Below are positions 33,256 to 42,933 of a DNA stretch of 64,000 nucleotides, in pieces. A model generated the notes under the pieces. It did no database searches. It saw nothing but the letters and a program-made list of their open reading frames with translations, and was not told the DNA's origin. Both the position numbers and the translations under genes were made by a program. This DNA is from Streptomyces sp. Sge12. GTDB lineage: Bacteria; Actinomycetota; Actinomycetes; Streptomycetales; Streptomycetaceae. The stretch is taken from the NCBI RefSeq assembly GCF_002080455.1, contig NZ_CP020555.1, positions 434,001 to 498,000 of the forward strand, given 5' to 3'. Position 1 is the first letter of the stretch, and each line of letters starts with the position of its first letter.

Positions 33256-34770
33256 ATGCATCTTCCCCCCTCCCCGGCCGAAGAGGCCGTCGCCGGCGAA
33301 CTGGCCGATGTGCGACCGTCGCTCGGACCCTCGTACGCGGCCGCGCAGGCCGGCGCCCGGGCGGCCGTGCTGACCCGGCTCTGGCGGGCCCTGGCCTTCG
33401 AACCGCTGCCCTGGGTCGTGGGACGCGAGCGGGCGCCGGACGGACTCGCGCTGCTGCTGGCCGGGGGCGCCCGGCTGGAGGGCCCGCTCCCCGATCCGTA
33501 CGCGACCGGGCCCTACGTGAGCGAGCTGCTGCTCGACGGCCGGCCCCACCGGCAGGCCGCACGCCTGGTGCGGGCGCTCGGGGTGCCGCACGGGGAGCAG
33601 TTCGCCGCCGAGCTCGACGCCTGTACGGCCTCCCTCGCGCTCTCCCGGGCCGGGCAGCCGCCCGCCGCCGGCGATCCCGCCCCGCGCACCACCTGGGAGT
33701 GGGAGCAGCGCGTGGTCGACGGGCATCCCTACCACCCGAACTGCCGTTCCCGGCCCGGTTTCTCGGTGGCCGAGCAGCTGTCCTACGCTCCCGAGCACCG
33801 GCCGGTGGTGAAGCTCGGGCTGGTCGCCGTACCGGCCGAGGAGTGCCTGGTCACCGGCGACTGGCCGGCGGAGCTGCGGGACGCGGGACGGATCCTGGTG
33901 CCCGTGCACCCGTGGCAGGCGGCGCACGTCCTGGGGCACGAGCGGGTGCGCCCCGGCTTCGCGGCGCACCCGCTGATGGCCCTGCGCACCCTCGCCCCGG
34001 CCGACGGCGGGGCGCACGTGAAGACGGCGCTGAGCGCCCGGCTGACCTCGTCCGTGCGGGACATCTCCGTCTACTCCATCGAGACGGCGGCGGCGGTCTC
34101 CGCCTTCGCCCAGGGACTGACCGAGCGGCTCGACGGCCGGCTGCACATCACGCGCACGCTGGGTGCCACGACCGCGCACAGCCCGGACCTGGCGGCCGTG
34201 CTGCGCGAGCCGCCCGAGGCGTACGCGGACGCCGCCGCCGGTGAACGGGTGCTCCCGGTGGCCTCCCTGACCTCCTTCGCCCCGGCCCGATCGGCCGCGT
34301 GGCGGGCCGAGTTCGCCCGGCTCGCGCTTTCGGTGTGCATGCGGGTACTGGACCTCGGCGTGGCCCTGGAGGCCCACGGCCAGAACCTCCTCGTCGTCCT
34401 CTCCCCCACCGGCGCCCCGCTGCGGCTGGTCTACCGCGACCTCGCCGACATCCGGATCAGCCCGGCCCGGCTGGCCCGGCACGGCCTGCCGGTGCCGCCC
34501 CTGTCGGGCAGGCTGGTCACCGACGACGTGACGGTCCTGCGGCGCAAGCTGTTCGGGTCCCTGCTGACGGGAGCCCTCGGCGCCACGGCGGGCTCGGCCG
34601 GGGCCTTCGCCGAGGCCCTCGCCGAGGCGGCCCACCTGCCAACCGGCCCGGACACCGAGGCGCTGCTGACCGGGCCGCTGCCCACCAAGGCGCTCACCCT
34701 GATGCGGCTGAGCCCCGGTGTGCCGGGCGACCAATGGGCGGAACTGCCCAATCCGCTGGCCGGGGGGTGA
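33256..34770 (+). CDS. IucA/IucC-family NIS siderophore synthetase B
   Basis: Protein of 504 aa from ATG 33256, with GGAG eight bases upstream. It contains GHPYHPNCRSRPGF (156-169; the usual Lys of this motif is Arg), HPWQ (218-221), HVKTALSARLTSSVRD (254-269), EAHGQN (372-377) and YRDLADIRIS (393-402). It pairs with the divergent synthetase A, as in NIS pathways that condense two amines onto one dicarboxylate in sequence. Substrates cannot be read from sequence. A methyltransferase gene follows after 58 bp. Confidence 0.92.
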   Translation: MHLPPSPAEEAVAGELADVRPSLGPSYAAAQAGARAAVLTRLWRALAFEPLPWVVGRERAPDGLALLLAGGARLEGPLPDPYATGPYVSELLLDGRPHRQAARLVRALGVPHGEQFAAELDACTASLALSRAGQPPAAGDPAPRTTWEWEQRVVDGHPYHPNCRSRPGFSVAEQLSYAPEHRPVVKLGLVAVPAEECLVTGDWPAELRDAGRILVPVHPWQAAHVLGHERVRPGFAAHPLMALRTLAPADGGAHVKTALSARLTSSVRDISVYSIETAAAVSAFAQGLTERLDGRLHITRTLGATTAHSPDLAAVLREPPEAYADAAAGERVLPVASLTSFAPARSAAWRAEFARLALSVCMRVLDLGVALEAHGQNLLVVLSPTGAPLRLVYRDLADIRISPARLARHGLPVPPLSGRLVTDDVTVLRRKLFGSLLTGALGATAGSAGAFAEALAEAAHLPTGPDTEALLTGPLPTKALTLMRLSPGVPGDQWAELPNPLAGG

Positions 34771-34828
34771 TCGGGAGCACCTGCTCGGTTTCCCCTGCGA
34801 GGGGCTCCGGAGGCTACTGTTCAGGGGC

Positions 34829-35539
34829 ATGACAGAGACCTCGTACCTGAGCTCCGTACGGGCGTCCTACGACGCCGTCGCCGTCGACTACGCGCGGCTG
34901 GTCAGTGCCGAACTGGCCTCAAAGCCGCTGGACCGGGCCATGCTGGCCGCCTTCGCCGAGTACGTGCGCGACGACGCGGGCGGCGGGGGCCGGGCGGTGG
35001 CCGACCTGGGCTGCGGCCCGGGCCGGGTGACGGCGCATCTGGACGGGCTGGGTGTACGGGCCTTCGGCGTCGACCTGTCCCCGGCGATGGTGGCGGTGGC
35101 CCGGCGGACCTATCCGGGGCTGCGGTTCGAGGTGGGCTCGATGGCCGCCCTGGACGTGGCCGACGGGGTCCTCGGCGGGGTGCTGGCCTGGTACTCCACC
35201 GTGCACACGCCGCCCTCCGAGCTGCCGTCGCTGTTCGCCGAGTTCGCCCGGGTCCTGGCGCCGGGCGGCCATCTGCTGATCGCGTTCGAGGCGGGTGGCA
35301 CGGGGGTCGCCCCGGACGGGGCCGGGGGGCGGAGCCGGCTGGACCGGGCGTACGGGCATCCGGTCGACCTCGACGTGTACCGGACGCCGCCCGGGCTGAT
35401 CGCCGACCTGCTGACCGGGGCCGGACTGACCGAGGTGGCCCGGCTGGTCCGGGAGGCGACCGCCGACGAGAGCACGCAGCAGGGCTTCCTGCTGGCCCGC
35501 AAGGCGGCGGAGCCGGCCGGGCGGGCCGGGACCCGGTAG
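34829..35539 (+). CDS. SAM-dependent methyltransferase
   Basis: Protein of 236 aa starting MTETSYLSSVRASYDAVA with CAGGGGC just upstream. The class I fold is clear: AVADLGCGPGRVTAHL (SAM-binding motif I), FGVDLSPAMVAVARR, the acidic loop, then FARVLAPGGHLLIAFE. This type often methylates small molecules. Its place 58 bp after synthetase B suggests tailoring of the siderophore or a precursor, but a stand-alone role is equally possible. Confidence 0.85.
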   Translation: MTETSYLSSVRASYDAVAVDYARLVSAELASKPLDRAMLAAFAEYVRDDAGGGGRAVADLGCGPGRVTAHLDGLGVRAFGVDLSPAMVAVARRTYPGLRFEVGSMAALDVADGVLGGVLAWYSTVHTPPSELPSLFAEFARVLAPGGHLLIAFEAGGTGVAPDGAGGRSRLDRAYGHPVDLDVYRTPPGLIADLLTGAGLTEVARLVREATADESTQQGFLLARKAAEPAGRAGTR

Positions 35540-35797
35540 CGCGGCAACACCCTGCGGTGCGCCGAGACCCCGTGGTGCGGCGGCACCCCGTGCTGCACCG
35601 GCACTCGGGGGGCGCCGGCACTCGGAAGTGCGGCGTACGGCGGTCGTTCACCGGTCGCAGGGCGGCCTTTCCCGGTCCGTCAATAGGACAGGCCGACCGC
35701 GCCGAACCGTTTCGGCTGTGCGCCGTTCAGGGGGCACCCCGGTGCGTGTGGGACCCGCCTGCACGGCTATCGCCCCGGGCGGTGGCAGGAAGGAGGT

Positions 35798-37324
35798 ATG
35801 AGCCTCCATCGCCGCCAAGTCCTGGGCAGCGCGGCCGCGGCCGTCCTCGCCACCGTCGGCGCGGCGGCCCGGACCCCGGACTACGGTGCCCTGGCACGCG
35901 GGATCGACGGGCGCGTGGTGCTCCCCGGGGACCCGGACCACCCCGAGGCCCGCCGGCTGTTCCAGCCCCGGTACGACTCCGTCGCCCCGGCCGCGGTGGC
36001 CTATCCCGCGCACGCCGGGGACGTGGCCGGCTGCCTGGACTTCGCCCGGCGCTCCGGCGCACCCGTGGTACCGCGCGGCGGCGGGCACAGCTACGCCGGC
36101 TGGTCCACCCGCGCCGGCGGCCTGGTCGTCGACACCGGAGCCATGGCGGCGGTGTCGGTCGACGGGGACGGCGTCCGGATCGGCGCGGGGGCCCGGCTCG
36201 GAGACGTCCACGCGGCCCTCGCCGGGCGGGGACGGTCCGTCCCCACCGGGCTGTGCCCCTCCGTCGGCATCGCCGGCCTCACCCTCGGCGGCGGCCTCGG
36301 CCTGGCCTCGCGGGCGTACGGCACCACGGCCGACCGGCTGACCGGAGCCCAAGTGGTCACACCCGACGGGACCGTCCGCAAGGTCTCCGCCGACCGGGAT
36401 CCGGAGTTGTTCTGGGCGCTGCGCGGCGGTGGGGGCGGCAACTTCGGGGTGGTCACCGAGTTCCGCTTCCGGTCGCACCCGGTGGGATCCTGCGCCTTCG
36501 CCGAACTGCACTGGCCCGCCGCGGAGTCCGCGGCCGTGCTGCGCGGCTGGCAGCGCTGGCTGGCCGCGCTGGCGGACCCGTTCTGGAGCCAGGTGGAATT
36601 CACCGTCGAGTCCGGGACCGGGACCGGGGCCGGGGCTGCGGGGCCGCCCGCGGTGCGGGTGGTCTGCCTCGACGGACGCCACGAGCTGGAACGGCAGTTG
36701 ACCCGGCTGGCGGACCTGGTCGGCGGGGCGCCGCGGGACAGCTGGATCGTCGTACGCAGCCACGAGGACACGGTCCGCGCCCTGTCCGGCTGCCTGGAGC
36801 TGAGCCCCGCCCAGTGCCGGCTGCCGGGAACCCTGCCCGGCCGGGACCCGCAGGGGCGGCTCGGCCGGGACTCCTACGCCGCCCGCTCCGACTTCTGGGC
36901 GGGCGGCGGCCTGCCGGACGCGGCGATCGGCGCGGTCCTCGACGGTGTCCGGCGGTACGGGGCGGGCGTCCCGGCGGGCGGGCGGGGCGTGGTGCAGTTC
37001 GACGGGGTCTGCGGGGGTGCGGTGAACCGGGTCCCGGCCGGCGGCACCGCCTTCGTGCACCGCGACAGCGCCTTCCTCGCCCAGTACCTCGCCTACTGGC
37101 CCGAGTCCGCGCCCGCCGCCGAGGTGGCCCGGCACCAGGGCTGGCTCGACGGGCTCTGGCAGGCCCTGCGCCCCTGGGCGAGCGGGCACGCGTACCAGAA
37201 CTACATCGACCCGAAGCTCACCGACTGGCGCGAGGCCTACTACGGCGCGAACCTCGCCCGCCTGCAGGAGGTCCGGCGTGCCTACGACCCGGACCGGCTC
37301 TTCCGTTTCCCCCAGGCCGTTTAG
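35798..37324 (+). CDS. Secreted BBE-type FAD-linked oxidoreductase
   Basis: Protein of 508 aa. It has a short Tat-like signal ([20 protein letters not shown]). The FAD-binding domain contains [11 protein letters not shown], whose His carries the covalent flavin, and [18 protein letters not shown], whose Cys gives the second covalent bond of berberine-bridge-type enzymes. The C-terminal signature [18 protein letters not shown] is typical. These enzymes oxidise sugars or secondary metabolites with O2, forming H2O2. The stop lies 12 bp before the protease gene, so the two are probably co-transcribed. Confidence 0.92.
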   Translation: MSLHRRQVLGSAAAAVLATVGAAARTPDYGALARGIDGRVVLPGDPDHPEARRLFQPRYDSVAPAAVAYPAHAGDVAGCLDFARRSGAPVVPRGGGHSYAGWSTRAGGLVVDTGAMAAVSVDGDGVRIGAGARLGDVHAALAGRGRSVPTGLCPSVGIAGLTLGGGLGLASRAYGTTADRLTGAQVVTPDGTVRKVSADRDPELFWALRGGGGGNFGVVTEFRFRSHPVGSCAFAELHWPAAESAAVLRGWQRWLAALADPFWSQVEFTVESGTGTGAGAAGPPAVRVVCLDGRHELERQLTRLADLVGGAPRDSWIVVRSHEDTVRALSGCLELSPAQCRLPGTLPGRDPQGRLGRDSYAARSDFWAGGGLPDAAIGAVLDGVRRYGAGVPAGGRGVVQFDGVCGGAVNRVPAGGTAFVHRDSAFLAQYLAYWPESAPAAEVARHQGWLDGLWQALRPWASGHAYQNYIDPKLTDWREAYYGANLARLQEVRRAYDPDRLFRFPQAV

Positions 37325-37336
37325 GGAGTGTCCGGC

Positions 37337-38737
37337 ATGCGACGTACGTTGACGATGGCCGCGGTGGCGGCGGCCGCCCTGCTCGTGGCGGTGCCGGGCG
37401 GGCCGCTGCCCGTGGCCCGGGCCGAGGCCGGGAGCGTCGTCGCCCCGGCGGCCGCGGGCCGCTGGTCGGCGCGCGAGGCCGGGGCCTTCTGGACCGCGGA
37501 ACGGATGGCCTCCGCGATTCCGTTGCCGCCCGTACTGCCCGTGCCGCCCGAATCGGCCGAACTGTCCGAAGCAGCAGAGCCGATGGATCCGGTGCCGCCC
37601 GTGGATCCGGTGGATCCGGCGACCCCAGTGGGTCCGGCGACACCGGTGGATCCGGTGGATCCGGTGGACCCGGTGGATCCGGTGGACCCGGTGGACCCGG
37701 TGGACCCGGCGACCCCGGTGGATTCCGTGGATCCGGCGACCCCTGCGACCCCGGAGGACCCGGTGACCCCGGTGGACCCGGCGACCCCGGTGGACCCGGT
37801 GAACCCGGTCGTTCCGGTGCCGTCCGAGCCGGTCCCGGGTGCCACACCCGCCACGCCCACCCCGGTCGGGACGGAGCTGCCCGTGCCGTCCACGCCCCCG
37901 GCCGCCACCCCCACGCCCTCCCCGACCCCGACCCCCGCACCCACACGGACCCGCACACCGTCGGCTCCGGCCCCGGCCCCGGCCGTCGTCCCGCGGCTGC
38001 CGGCCCTCACCCCCGGCGTCGGGCAGAACTTCGACGGCGTCCCGGTCGCCGGCCGGATGTTCCTCGTCAAGGGCGGCGGGTCCTACTTCTGCACCGCGAG
38101 CGTGGTCTCCTCCCCCGGCCGCAACCTCGTGATCAGCGCCGCGCACTGCCTGACCGGCTCCGACACCCAGCAGGTGGCCTTCGTACCGAAGTACACGAAG
38201 GCCAAACCGCAGCCGTACGGCATGTTCCCGGTCCTGCGGGACGCGGGCGGACGCTCCCGGATCTGGATCGACCCCCGCTACCGGTCCCAGGGCGTCGACC
38301 GAGCGGCCACCCTCGACGTGGCCTTCGCCCAGGTGGGCCCGAACGCCCGCGGCGTCCCCGTGGAGAGCGTGGTCGGCGGGAACCGGCTGGTGACCGGCGC
38401 GGGTTACGCACACGCCAAGGTCACGCTGATCGGCTACCCCTCCTCCGCCGCCCGGCCGCGCCTGTGCGCCAACCGGACCACGAAGTTCACGAGCGCCGAC
38501 GCGCGGATCCCCGGGTCGTTCCTGCGGATCAACTGCACCGGCTACCCCGGCGGGACCAGCGGCGGCCCGTTCCTGAACCGCTACAACGCCCGCACCGGGA
38601 CCGGTGACGTGGTGGGGGTGATCGGCGGCTGGAAGACGGGCGGGGACAAGAGCGACACCTCCTACAGCTCCTACTTCGGCGCGGACATCAGGAAGTTGTA
38701 CGAGAAGGCGGTTGCCGGGGCGAAGGCGTCGCGGTGA
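37337..38737 (+). CDS. Secreted trypsin-like serine protease with VDP-repeat stalk
   Basis: Protein of 466 aa from ATG 37337 behind AGGGAG. Signal peptide: [20 protein letters not shown]. Residues 84-160 are a repetitive VDP/ATP-rich segment and residues 165-216 a Pro/Thr/Ala linker. The protease domain (about 225-466) has His270 (VISAAHC), Asp327 (TLDVAFAQ) and Ser408 (GGTSGGPF), the chymotrypsin-fold triad in order. The stalk probably holds the domain away from the cell surface or spans the wall; no sorting signal or anchor is visible. It is likely co-expressed with the flavoenzyme upstream. Confidence 0.9.
   Translation: MRRTLTMAAVAAAALLVAVPGGPLPVARAEAGSVVAPAAAGRWSAREAGAFWTAERMASAIPLPPVLPVPPESAELSEAAEPMDPVPPVDPVDPATPVGPATPVDPVDPVDPVDPVDPVDPVDPATPVDSVDPATPATPEDPVTPVDPATPVDPVNPVVPVPSEPVPGATPATPTPVGTELPVPSTPPAATPTPSPTPTPAPTRTRTPSAPAPAPAVVPRLPALTPGVGQNFDGVPVAGRMFLVKGGGSYFCTASVVSSPGRNLVISAAHCLTGSDTQQVAFVPKYTKAKPQPYGMFPVLRDAGGRSRIWIDPRYRSQGVDRAATLDVAFAQVGPNARGVPVESVVGGNRLVTGAGYAHAKVTLIGYPSSAARPRLCANRTTKFTSADARIPGSFLRINCTGYPGGTSGGPFLNRYNARTGTGDVVGVIGGWKTGGDKSDTSYSSYFGADIRKLYEKAVAGAKASR
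37586..37816 (+). repeat. 9-bp codon-triplet repeat (Val-Asp-Pro) in protease gene
   Basis: Near-identical GTGGACCCG/GTGGATCCG units run head to tail, interrupted by GCGACCCCG-type units, encoding VDP and ATP. The longest uninterrupted run is seven VDP units. Length variation between strains would be expected. Confidence 0.9.
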
Positions 38738-39083
38738 GCACCCGCATCCGGCGGGTGCGGCGCGGGTTGCCGACCGTGCGCGGCGTGGCCACGAGCCCGT
38801 CGCCGCTCAGCGCGTCGGCGGGCGCGAGGCCGAGACGGCGGCGCAGGTCGGCGAGGGCCGCGTGGACGGGCGCGAGGACGACCTCGGCGCCCGGAGCGAT
38901 GGACGCGAGGGCGTGCGCGGTGGTCTCGATCGCCTCGGCGGCGTCCTCCGCGGCGCTCCGGCTCCATCCGCCGGGCGGACCGGCGCCCCAGGGGGCGATG
39001 GTGTCGTAGAGGTGGCAGGCGGCATCGGCCACGGCGTCGGCCCGTTCCCCGACACCCGGCGCCGCGATGGTCGGCAGTTCCAT
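38688..39083 (-). CDS. Hypothetical protein of the AEC/HXXEE operon
   Basis: Protein of 131 aa from ATG 39083; the ribosome site is weak. The N-terminal 100 residues look like a helical domain (ADAVADAACHLYDTIAPWG, AAEAIETTAHALASIAPGA, VLAPVHAALADLRRRLG); the basic tail overlaps the 3' end of the convergent protease gene by 50 bp. I do not recognise the family. It follows the HXXEE gene by 52 bp on the same strand. Confidence 0.55.
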   Translation of the reverse strand: MELPTIAAPGVGERADAVADAACHLYDTIAPWGAGPPGGWSRSAAEDAAEAIETTAHALASIAPGAEVVLAPVHAALADLRRRLGLAPADALSGDGLVATPRTVGNPRRTRRMRVLTATPSPRQPPSRTTS

Positions 39084-39135
39084 GCCGGGTCAACGAGCCG
39101 ATGCCGCCCGGGGTACGAGCAGGGGGCCGCTGCCC

Positions 39136-39708
39136 TCAGGCTCCGGCCCGGCGGATCCGGCGGGCGACGGCGTGCGAGGCGGCGGTGGCCGCACCCGCGA
39201 GCGCCAGGCCCGAGACGATGTCGCGGGCCCGCGCGGGCCGCAGCACCCCGGCCCGGCGCAGCCGGCCGCGCGCCCACAGGGTGAAGGGGACCACGAGCAG
39301 CGGCGAGGTGACCACGCCGGGGGTGTAGCCCCGGGTGGCGGCGGCCTGCGCGACGTGGACGAGCCCGTGCAGGCCGAAGCCGTTCAGGGAGGCCTGGTAG
39401 AAGGCGGAGCGTCCGCCGGTGCGGTAGCCGTCGGCGGAGGCGGCCGCGACCACCAGCCCCATCACGCCGACGGCGGTGGCGAACTCGCGCCCGTCGACGG
39501 CTTCCAGACGGCGCCAGATCCGGTCGGGGACGCGGGGGTGGCGCTCGCGCAGGACGGGGATCCTGGTACGGGTCCAGCGCGCCATGGTGGCGACCTCTTC
39601 GAGGTCGTGCACGGTCCAGGCGGCGAGCAGTCCCAAGGTGACGGCCCCGCGCGATATCGCGGGGCCTGCGGCCGGGGCGGAGGCGGAACGGGAGGTCGAT
39701 GCGTTCAT
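39136..39708 (-). CDS. HXXEE-domain membrane protein
   Basis: Protein of 190 aa. The family motif is WTVHDLEEVATM (residues about 31-42), followed by helices at EFATAVGVMGLVVAAASA, GLHGLVHVAQAAATRGYTPG and PLLVVPFTLWARG. HXXEE proteins are integral membrane proteins of unknown function with a conserved His and two Glu that may bind metal. The ATG overlaps the TGA of the AEC transporter gene (ATGA), so translation is coupled. Confidence 0.82.
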   Translation of the reverse strand: MNASTSRSASAPAAGPAISRGAVTLGLLAAWTVHDLEEVATMARWTRTRIPVLRERHPRVPDRIWRRLEAVDGREFATAVGVMGLVVAAASADGYRTGGRSAFYQASLNGFGLHGLVHVAQAAATRGYTPGVVTSPLLVVPFTLWARGRLRRAGVLRPARARDIVSGLALAGAATAASHAVARRIRRAGA

Positions 39709-40652
39709 GGCGCAACAGTTTGCAGCCACAGGGGCAGCAGCAGAAGCGACACGAGCGAGCTCTTGATCACGATCGAGGCGGAGAGGTCGACGCCCACGTC
39801 GTAGCGCTGGGCGAAGATGAAGAGGTTCTGCGGGGTCGGCATCGCGGCGATCAGCACCAGGTACGCCAGCCACTCGCCCCGCACGTCGACGAGCAGTCCG
39901 CACACCGCCCAGGTGAGCAGCGGGAACGCCAGGCACTTGAAGGCGATGAGGGCGAATTCCTCGCGCGTGGTGCCCCGCAGGTGGAGGCCGAGGCCGCCCA
40001 GGTGGAGGCCGAGGGCGAACAGGGCCACCGGGGAGGCGCTGTCCCCGACGAACGCGGCGCCGTCCAGCACCACGGCCGGGACCCGTACCGAGAGCAGGTT
40101 GAGCAGGATCCCCGCGTTGCAGGCGAGGACCAGCGGGGTGGCGAGCGAGGCGCCGACGGCCCGGGCGAGGCGGCGGCCCGGGCCGCCGGCCGCGGGACCG
40201 GCCCGGCCGAGCTCCATGAGGGCGATGACGACCAGGGACAGCACGCAGACCTGGAACAGCAGGATCGGGAAGATCGGCGCCGCCGTCCCGAACACCGTGA
40301 TGAAGACGGGGACGGCGAAGTAGGCGGTGTTCACCTGGACACCGGCCATCACGCGCAGCGCCACGTCGCGCGGCTCGCGCAGACCGTGGGCGACGGCCGC
40401 CACGGCCACCACCACCACGGCGAGGGCCGCGGCTCCGGCGTACCCGCCGATCGCCCGCCAGTTGAACAGGGCTCCGAGGTCGCTCGCGTAGATGTTGCCG
40501 AACAGGTAGCAGGGGACGGCGAAGAGGAACGCGTAGTCGGAGAAGACCTTCGACGCTTCGGCCGGGACGATCTTCCGGCGGGCGAGCAGCACCCCGCCGC
40601 CGAAGGCCAGCAGCACCGGCACCAGTTTCTCCAACGCCGCCGCGGTGCCCAT
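39705..40652 (-). CDS. AEC-family (auxin efflux carrier-like) transporter
   Basis: Protein of 315 aa if it starts at ATG 40652, which has GGGGGA seven bases upstream; ATG 40667 would add five residues. About ten hydrophobic segments are visible, in two five-helix halves, with FNWRAIGGYAGAAAL, VNTAYFAVPVFITVFG (first half) and LIAAMPTPQNLFIFAQRYD (second half) as the conserved broken-helix regions. AEC proteins in bacteria carry malonate, malate or other anions. It is the first gene of a three-gene operon, divergent from a histidine kinase. Confidence 0.88.
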   Translation of the reverse strand: MGTAAALEKLVPVLLAFGGGVLLARRKIVPAEASKVFSDYAFLFAVPCYLFGNIYASDLGALFNWRAIGGYAGAAALAVVVVAVAAVAHGLREPRDVALRVMAGVQVNTAYFAVPVFITVFGTAAPIFPILLFQVCVLSLVVIALMELGRAGPAAGGPGRRLARAVGASLATPLVLACNAGILLNLLSVRVPAVVLDGAAFVGDSASPVALFALGLHLGGLGLHLRGTTREEFALIAFKCLAFPLLTWAVCGLLVDVRGEWLAYLVLIAAMPTPQNLFIFAQRYDVGVDLSASIVIKSSLVSLLLLPLWLQTVAP

Positions 40653-40734
40653 GCCCGTATCCCCCATGATCGACAAGGCAAGCAGCGTAGCTCTCCCCCT
40701 CTCACGGCCCAGCGGCGCATAGGCTGGTGCGATC

Positions 40735-42063
40735 ATGAGCGACAAAGCCCGCATCCGTACCTCCTCGGCGGCCGGGGCCCGCATGCCCGGTGCGCTGGCG
40801 CAGCTCGCCGTATTGCTGCGCACGCCCGCCGGGACGGCGCAGCCCCTGTTCGCGCAGTCGCCCCAGCGGTGGCAGCGGGCGCTGCCGTTCGTCGTCGTCG
40901 GCCTCTTCGTCGTCACCCTGCTGCCGGTGACGATCACGGTGCTGACCAACGACTACGGGATGGCCGGCGGCTGGGCGGGCGCGCTGGGCGTGGCGCAGAC
41001 CGTGCCGCTGCTCCTCGCGGTGACCCGGCCGCGGTCGGCCTGGGCCGTCGTCCTGATCGCCGACACCGTCGCCGCGGTGCTGCTGATCGGTGCCGACAAG
41101 GTGGCCGGGCAATCCTGGCCGTGGCCGCCGATGACCATCGTCGGCTATCTGGTGCTGATGGCCTGCCTGGGACTGCGCGAGTCCGTCCGGCCCCTGGTCG
41201 CGGTGTGGCTGGTGACCGGCGCCGTAGGTACGGTGCTGGGCTTCTCCCCGCCCGCGGACATCACGAACACCACCGCGCTCCTCTTCGTGCTCAGCGGGGT
41301 GGTACTGGTGCTGACGGGCGCGCTGCGGGGGCTCGGCGACGCACAGCAGCGGATCGTCGAGCAGGAGAGCATCAGCGAGGCCGAGCGGTCCCGGCGGACC
41401 CTGCTGGAGGAACGGGCCCGGATCGCGCGCGAATTGCACGATGTGGTGGCCCACCACATGTCGGTGATCACCGTGCAGGCCGATTCGGCGCCGTACCGGG
41501 TGCCGGGGATGTCGGAGCCGGTACGGGAGGAGTTCGCGGCCATCGCGGCGAGCGCGCGGGAGTCGCTGGGCGAGATGCGGCGGCTGCTGACCGTGCTGCG
41601 GGGCGACGGGGCCGGCGGGGCGGACGGCGCCGACGGCGAGCGGGCCCCGCAGCCGGGGATCGACCGGCTCCAGCAGCTGGTGGAGGCGACCGTACGGGCC
41701 GGGCAGCCGGTGGAGTTGTCGCTGGCGGCCGGTGCCGCCGGGGCGGCGCCCCCGGCGGTGGACCTGTCGGCGTACCGGATCGTGCAGGAGGCCCTGGCCA
41801 ATGTGGTGCGCCACGCACCGGGTGCGCCGACCCGGGTCTCGGTGACGGTGGACGAGGACGAGGTCCTCGTGCTCGTGGTCAACGGCCCGGCCCGGGGTGC
41901 CGTGGTGGAGCTGGAGAGTTCGGGCACGGGGCACGGTCTGGTGGGGATGCGGGAGCGCGTACGGTTGACCGGCGGGACGCTCGACACCGGCCCGCTGCCC
42001 GACGGCGGCTTCCGGGTCGCCGCCCGGCTTCCGTTGAACGACCCGACCGAGGACCTCAGTTGA
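40735..42063 (+). CDS. Sensor histidine kinase (NarL type)
   Basis: Protein of 442 aa. The N-terminal half has about six helices (FVVVGLFVVTLLPVTITVL, VVLIADTVAAVLLIGA, LFVLSGVVLVLTGAL). The HisKA_3 motif is ARIARELHDVVAHHMSVITV with the phospho-His, and the HATPase domain has RIVQEALANVVRHA and GHGLVGMRERVRL. It overlaps the response regulator gene by 4 bp (TTGA). It is divergent from the AEC operon, which it may control. Confidence 0.92.
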   Translation: MSDKARIRTSSAAGARMPGALAQLAVLLRTPAGTAQPLFAQSPQRWQRALPFVVVGLFVVTLLPVTITVLTNDYGMAGGWAGALGVAQTVPLLLAVTRPRSAWAVVLIADTVAAVLLIGADKVAGQSWPWPPMTIVGYLVLMACLGLRESVRPLVAVWLVTGAVGTVLGFSPPADITNTTALLFVLSGVVLVLTGALRGLGDAQQRIVEQESISEAERSRRTLLEERARIARELHDVVAHHMSVITVQADSAPYRVPGMSEPVREEFAAIAASARESLGEMRRLLTVLRGDGAGGADGADGERAPQPGIDRLQQLVEATVRAGQPVELSLAAGAAGAAPPAVDLSAYRIVQEALANVVRHAPGAPTRVSVTVDEDEVLVLVVNGPARGAVVELESSGTGHGLVGMRERVRLTGGTLDTGPLPDGGFRVAARLPLNDPTEDLS

Positions 42064-42740
42064 CCATCCGCGTGATCATCGTCGACGACCAGGCCATGGT
42101 GCGGGCCGGGTTCGCCGCGCTGCTGTCGGCGCAGGCCGACATCGATGTGGTGGGCGAGGCCCCCGACGGGCGCCAAGGGGTGCAGGTGTCCCGCTCCACG
42201 CACCCCGACGTGGTGCTGATGGACGTGCGGATGCCGGAGATGGACGGGCTGACGGCCGCCCGCGAGATCCTCGATCCCCCGCCCGGGGTGGTGCACCGGC
42301 CGAAGGTGCTGATGCTGACCACCTTCGACATCGACGACTACGTGTACGAGGCGCTGCGCGCGGGGGCCTCCGGTTTCCTCCTCAAGGACGCCCCGCCGGC
42401 CGATCTGATCGCGGCGGTCCGGGTCGTCGCCTCGGGTGAGGCCCTGCTGGCGCCCTCGGTGACGCGGCGGCTGATCGCGGACTTCGTCCAGCAGCGGCCG
42501 GCGCCGCGCAAGGATCCCGCGCTGCGGCTGAAGGGGCTCACGCCGCGCGAGACCGAGGTGCTGGAGCTCATCGCGCGCGGCCTGTCGAACCAGGAGATTG
42601 CGGGCCACCTGGTGCTGGCGGAGCAGACGGTGAAGACGCACATCGGCCGGGTGCTGGCCAAGCTCGACCTGCGGGACCGGGCCCAGGCGGTGATCTTCGC
42701 GTACGAGGCGGGGCTGGTGCGGCCGGGCGACTCCGGCTGA
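42060..42740 (+). CDS. NarL/LuxR-type response regulator with TTG start
   Basis: Protein of 226 aa. TTG 42060 overlaps the kinase stop (TTGA) and gives the usual N-terminus MTIRVIIVDDQ; a GTG at 42072 would cut into the first strand. Receiver residues: VDDQ, Asp in DVVLMDVRMPEMDG, Thr in LMLTTFD, Lys in FLLKD. The HTH is LTPRETEVLELIARGLSNQ then VLAEQTVKTHIGRVL. It is the partner of the kinase just upstream. Confidence 0.92.
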   Translation: MTIRVIIVDDQAMVRAGFAALLSAQADIDVVGEAPDGRQGVQVSRSTHPDVVLMDVRMPEMDGLTAAREILDPPPGVVHRPKVLMLTTFDIDDYVYEALRAGASGFLLKDAPPADLIAAVRVVASGEALLAPSVTRRLIADFVQQRPAPRKDPALRLKGLTPRETEVLELIARGLSNQEIAGHLVLAEQTVKTHIGRVLAKLDLRDRAQAVIFAYEAGLVRPGDSG

Positions 42741-42933
42741 TCCGGCAGGCGTTGCCCCGCGACGCCGAAGGCGTACGTCCACGATGCGCCGGCCGGGAGA
42801 AGCGCAGTCCGCCGGCGATCTCTCTCCTCCACCCCCTACTGGGGTATGACAGGCGACTTGGCTCCACGGTCCGACGTGGCCGCCGGTACCGCGTCCTTAC
42901 CTTCCCCCTCGTCACGAGGAGAGGAGAAGGGGC

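Noticed and set aside
33148..34830. Continuous minus-strand frame extending synthetase A to over 1000 residues
   Set aside because: The extra part is the complement of synthetase B and reads as low-complexity Arg/Gly/Pro sequence. Both synthetases have full motifs without it.
37586..37816. Possible CRISPR array
   Set aside because: Units are 9 bp, contiguous, in frame, and encode VDP/ATP inside a protease gene. There are no spacers and no cas genes.
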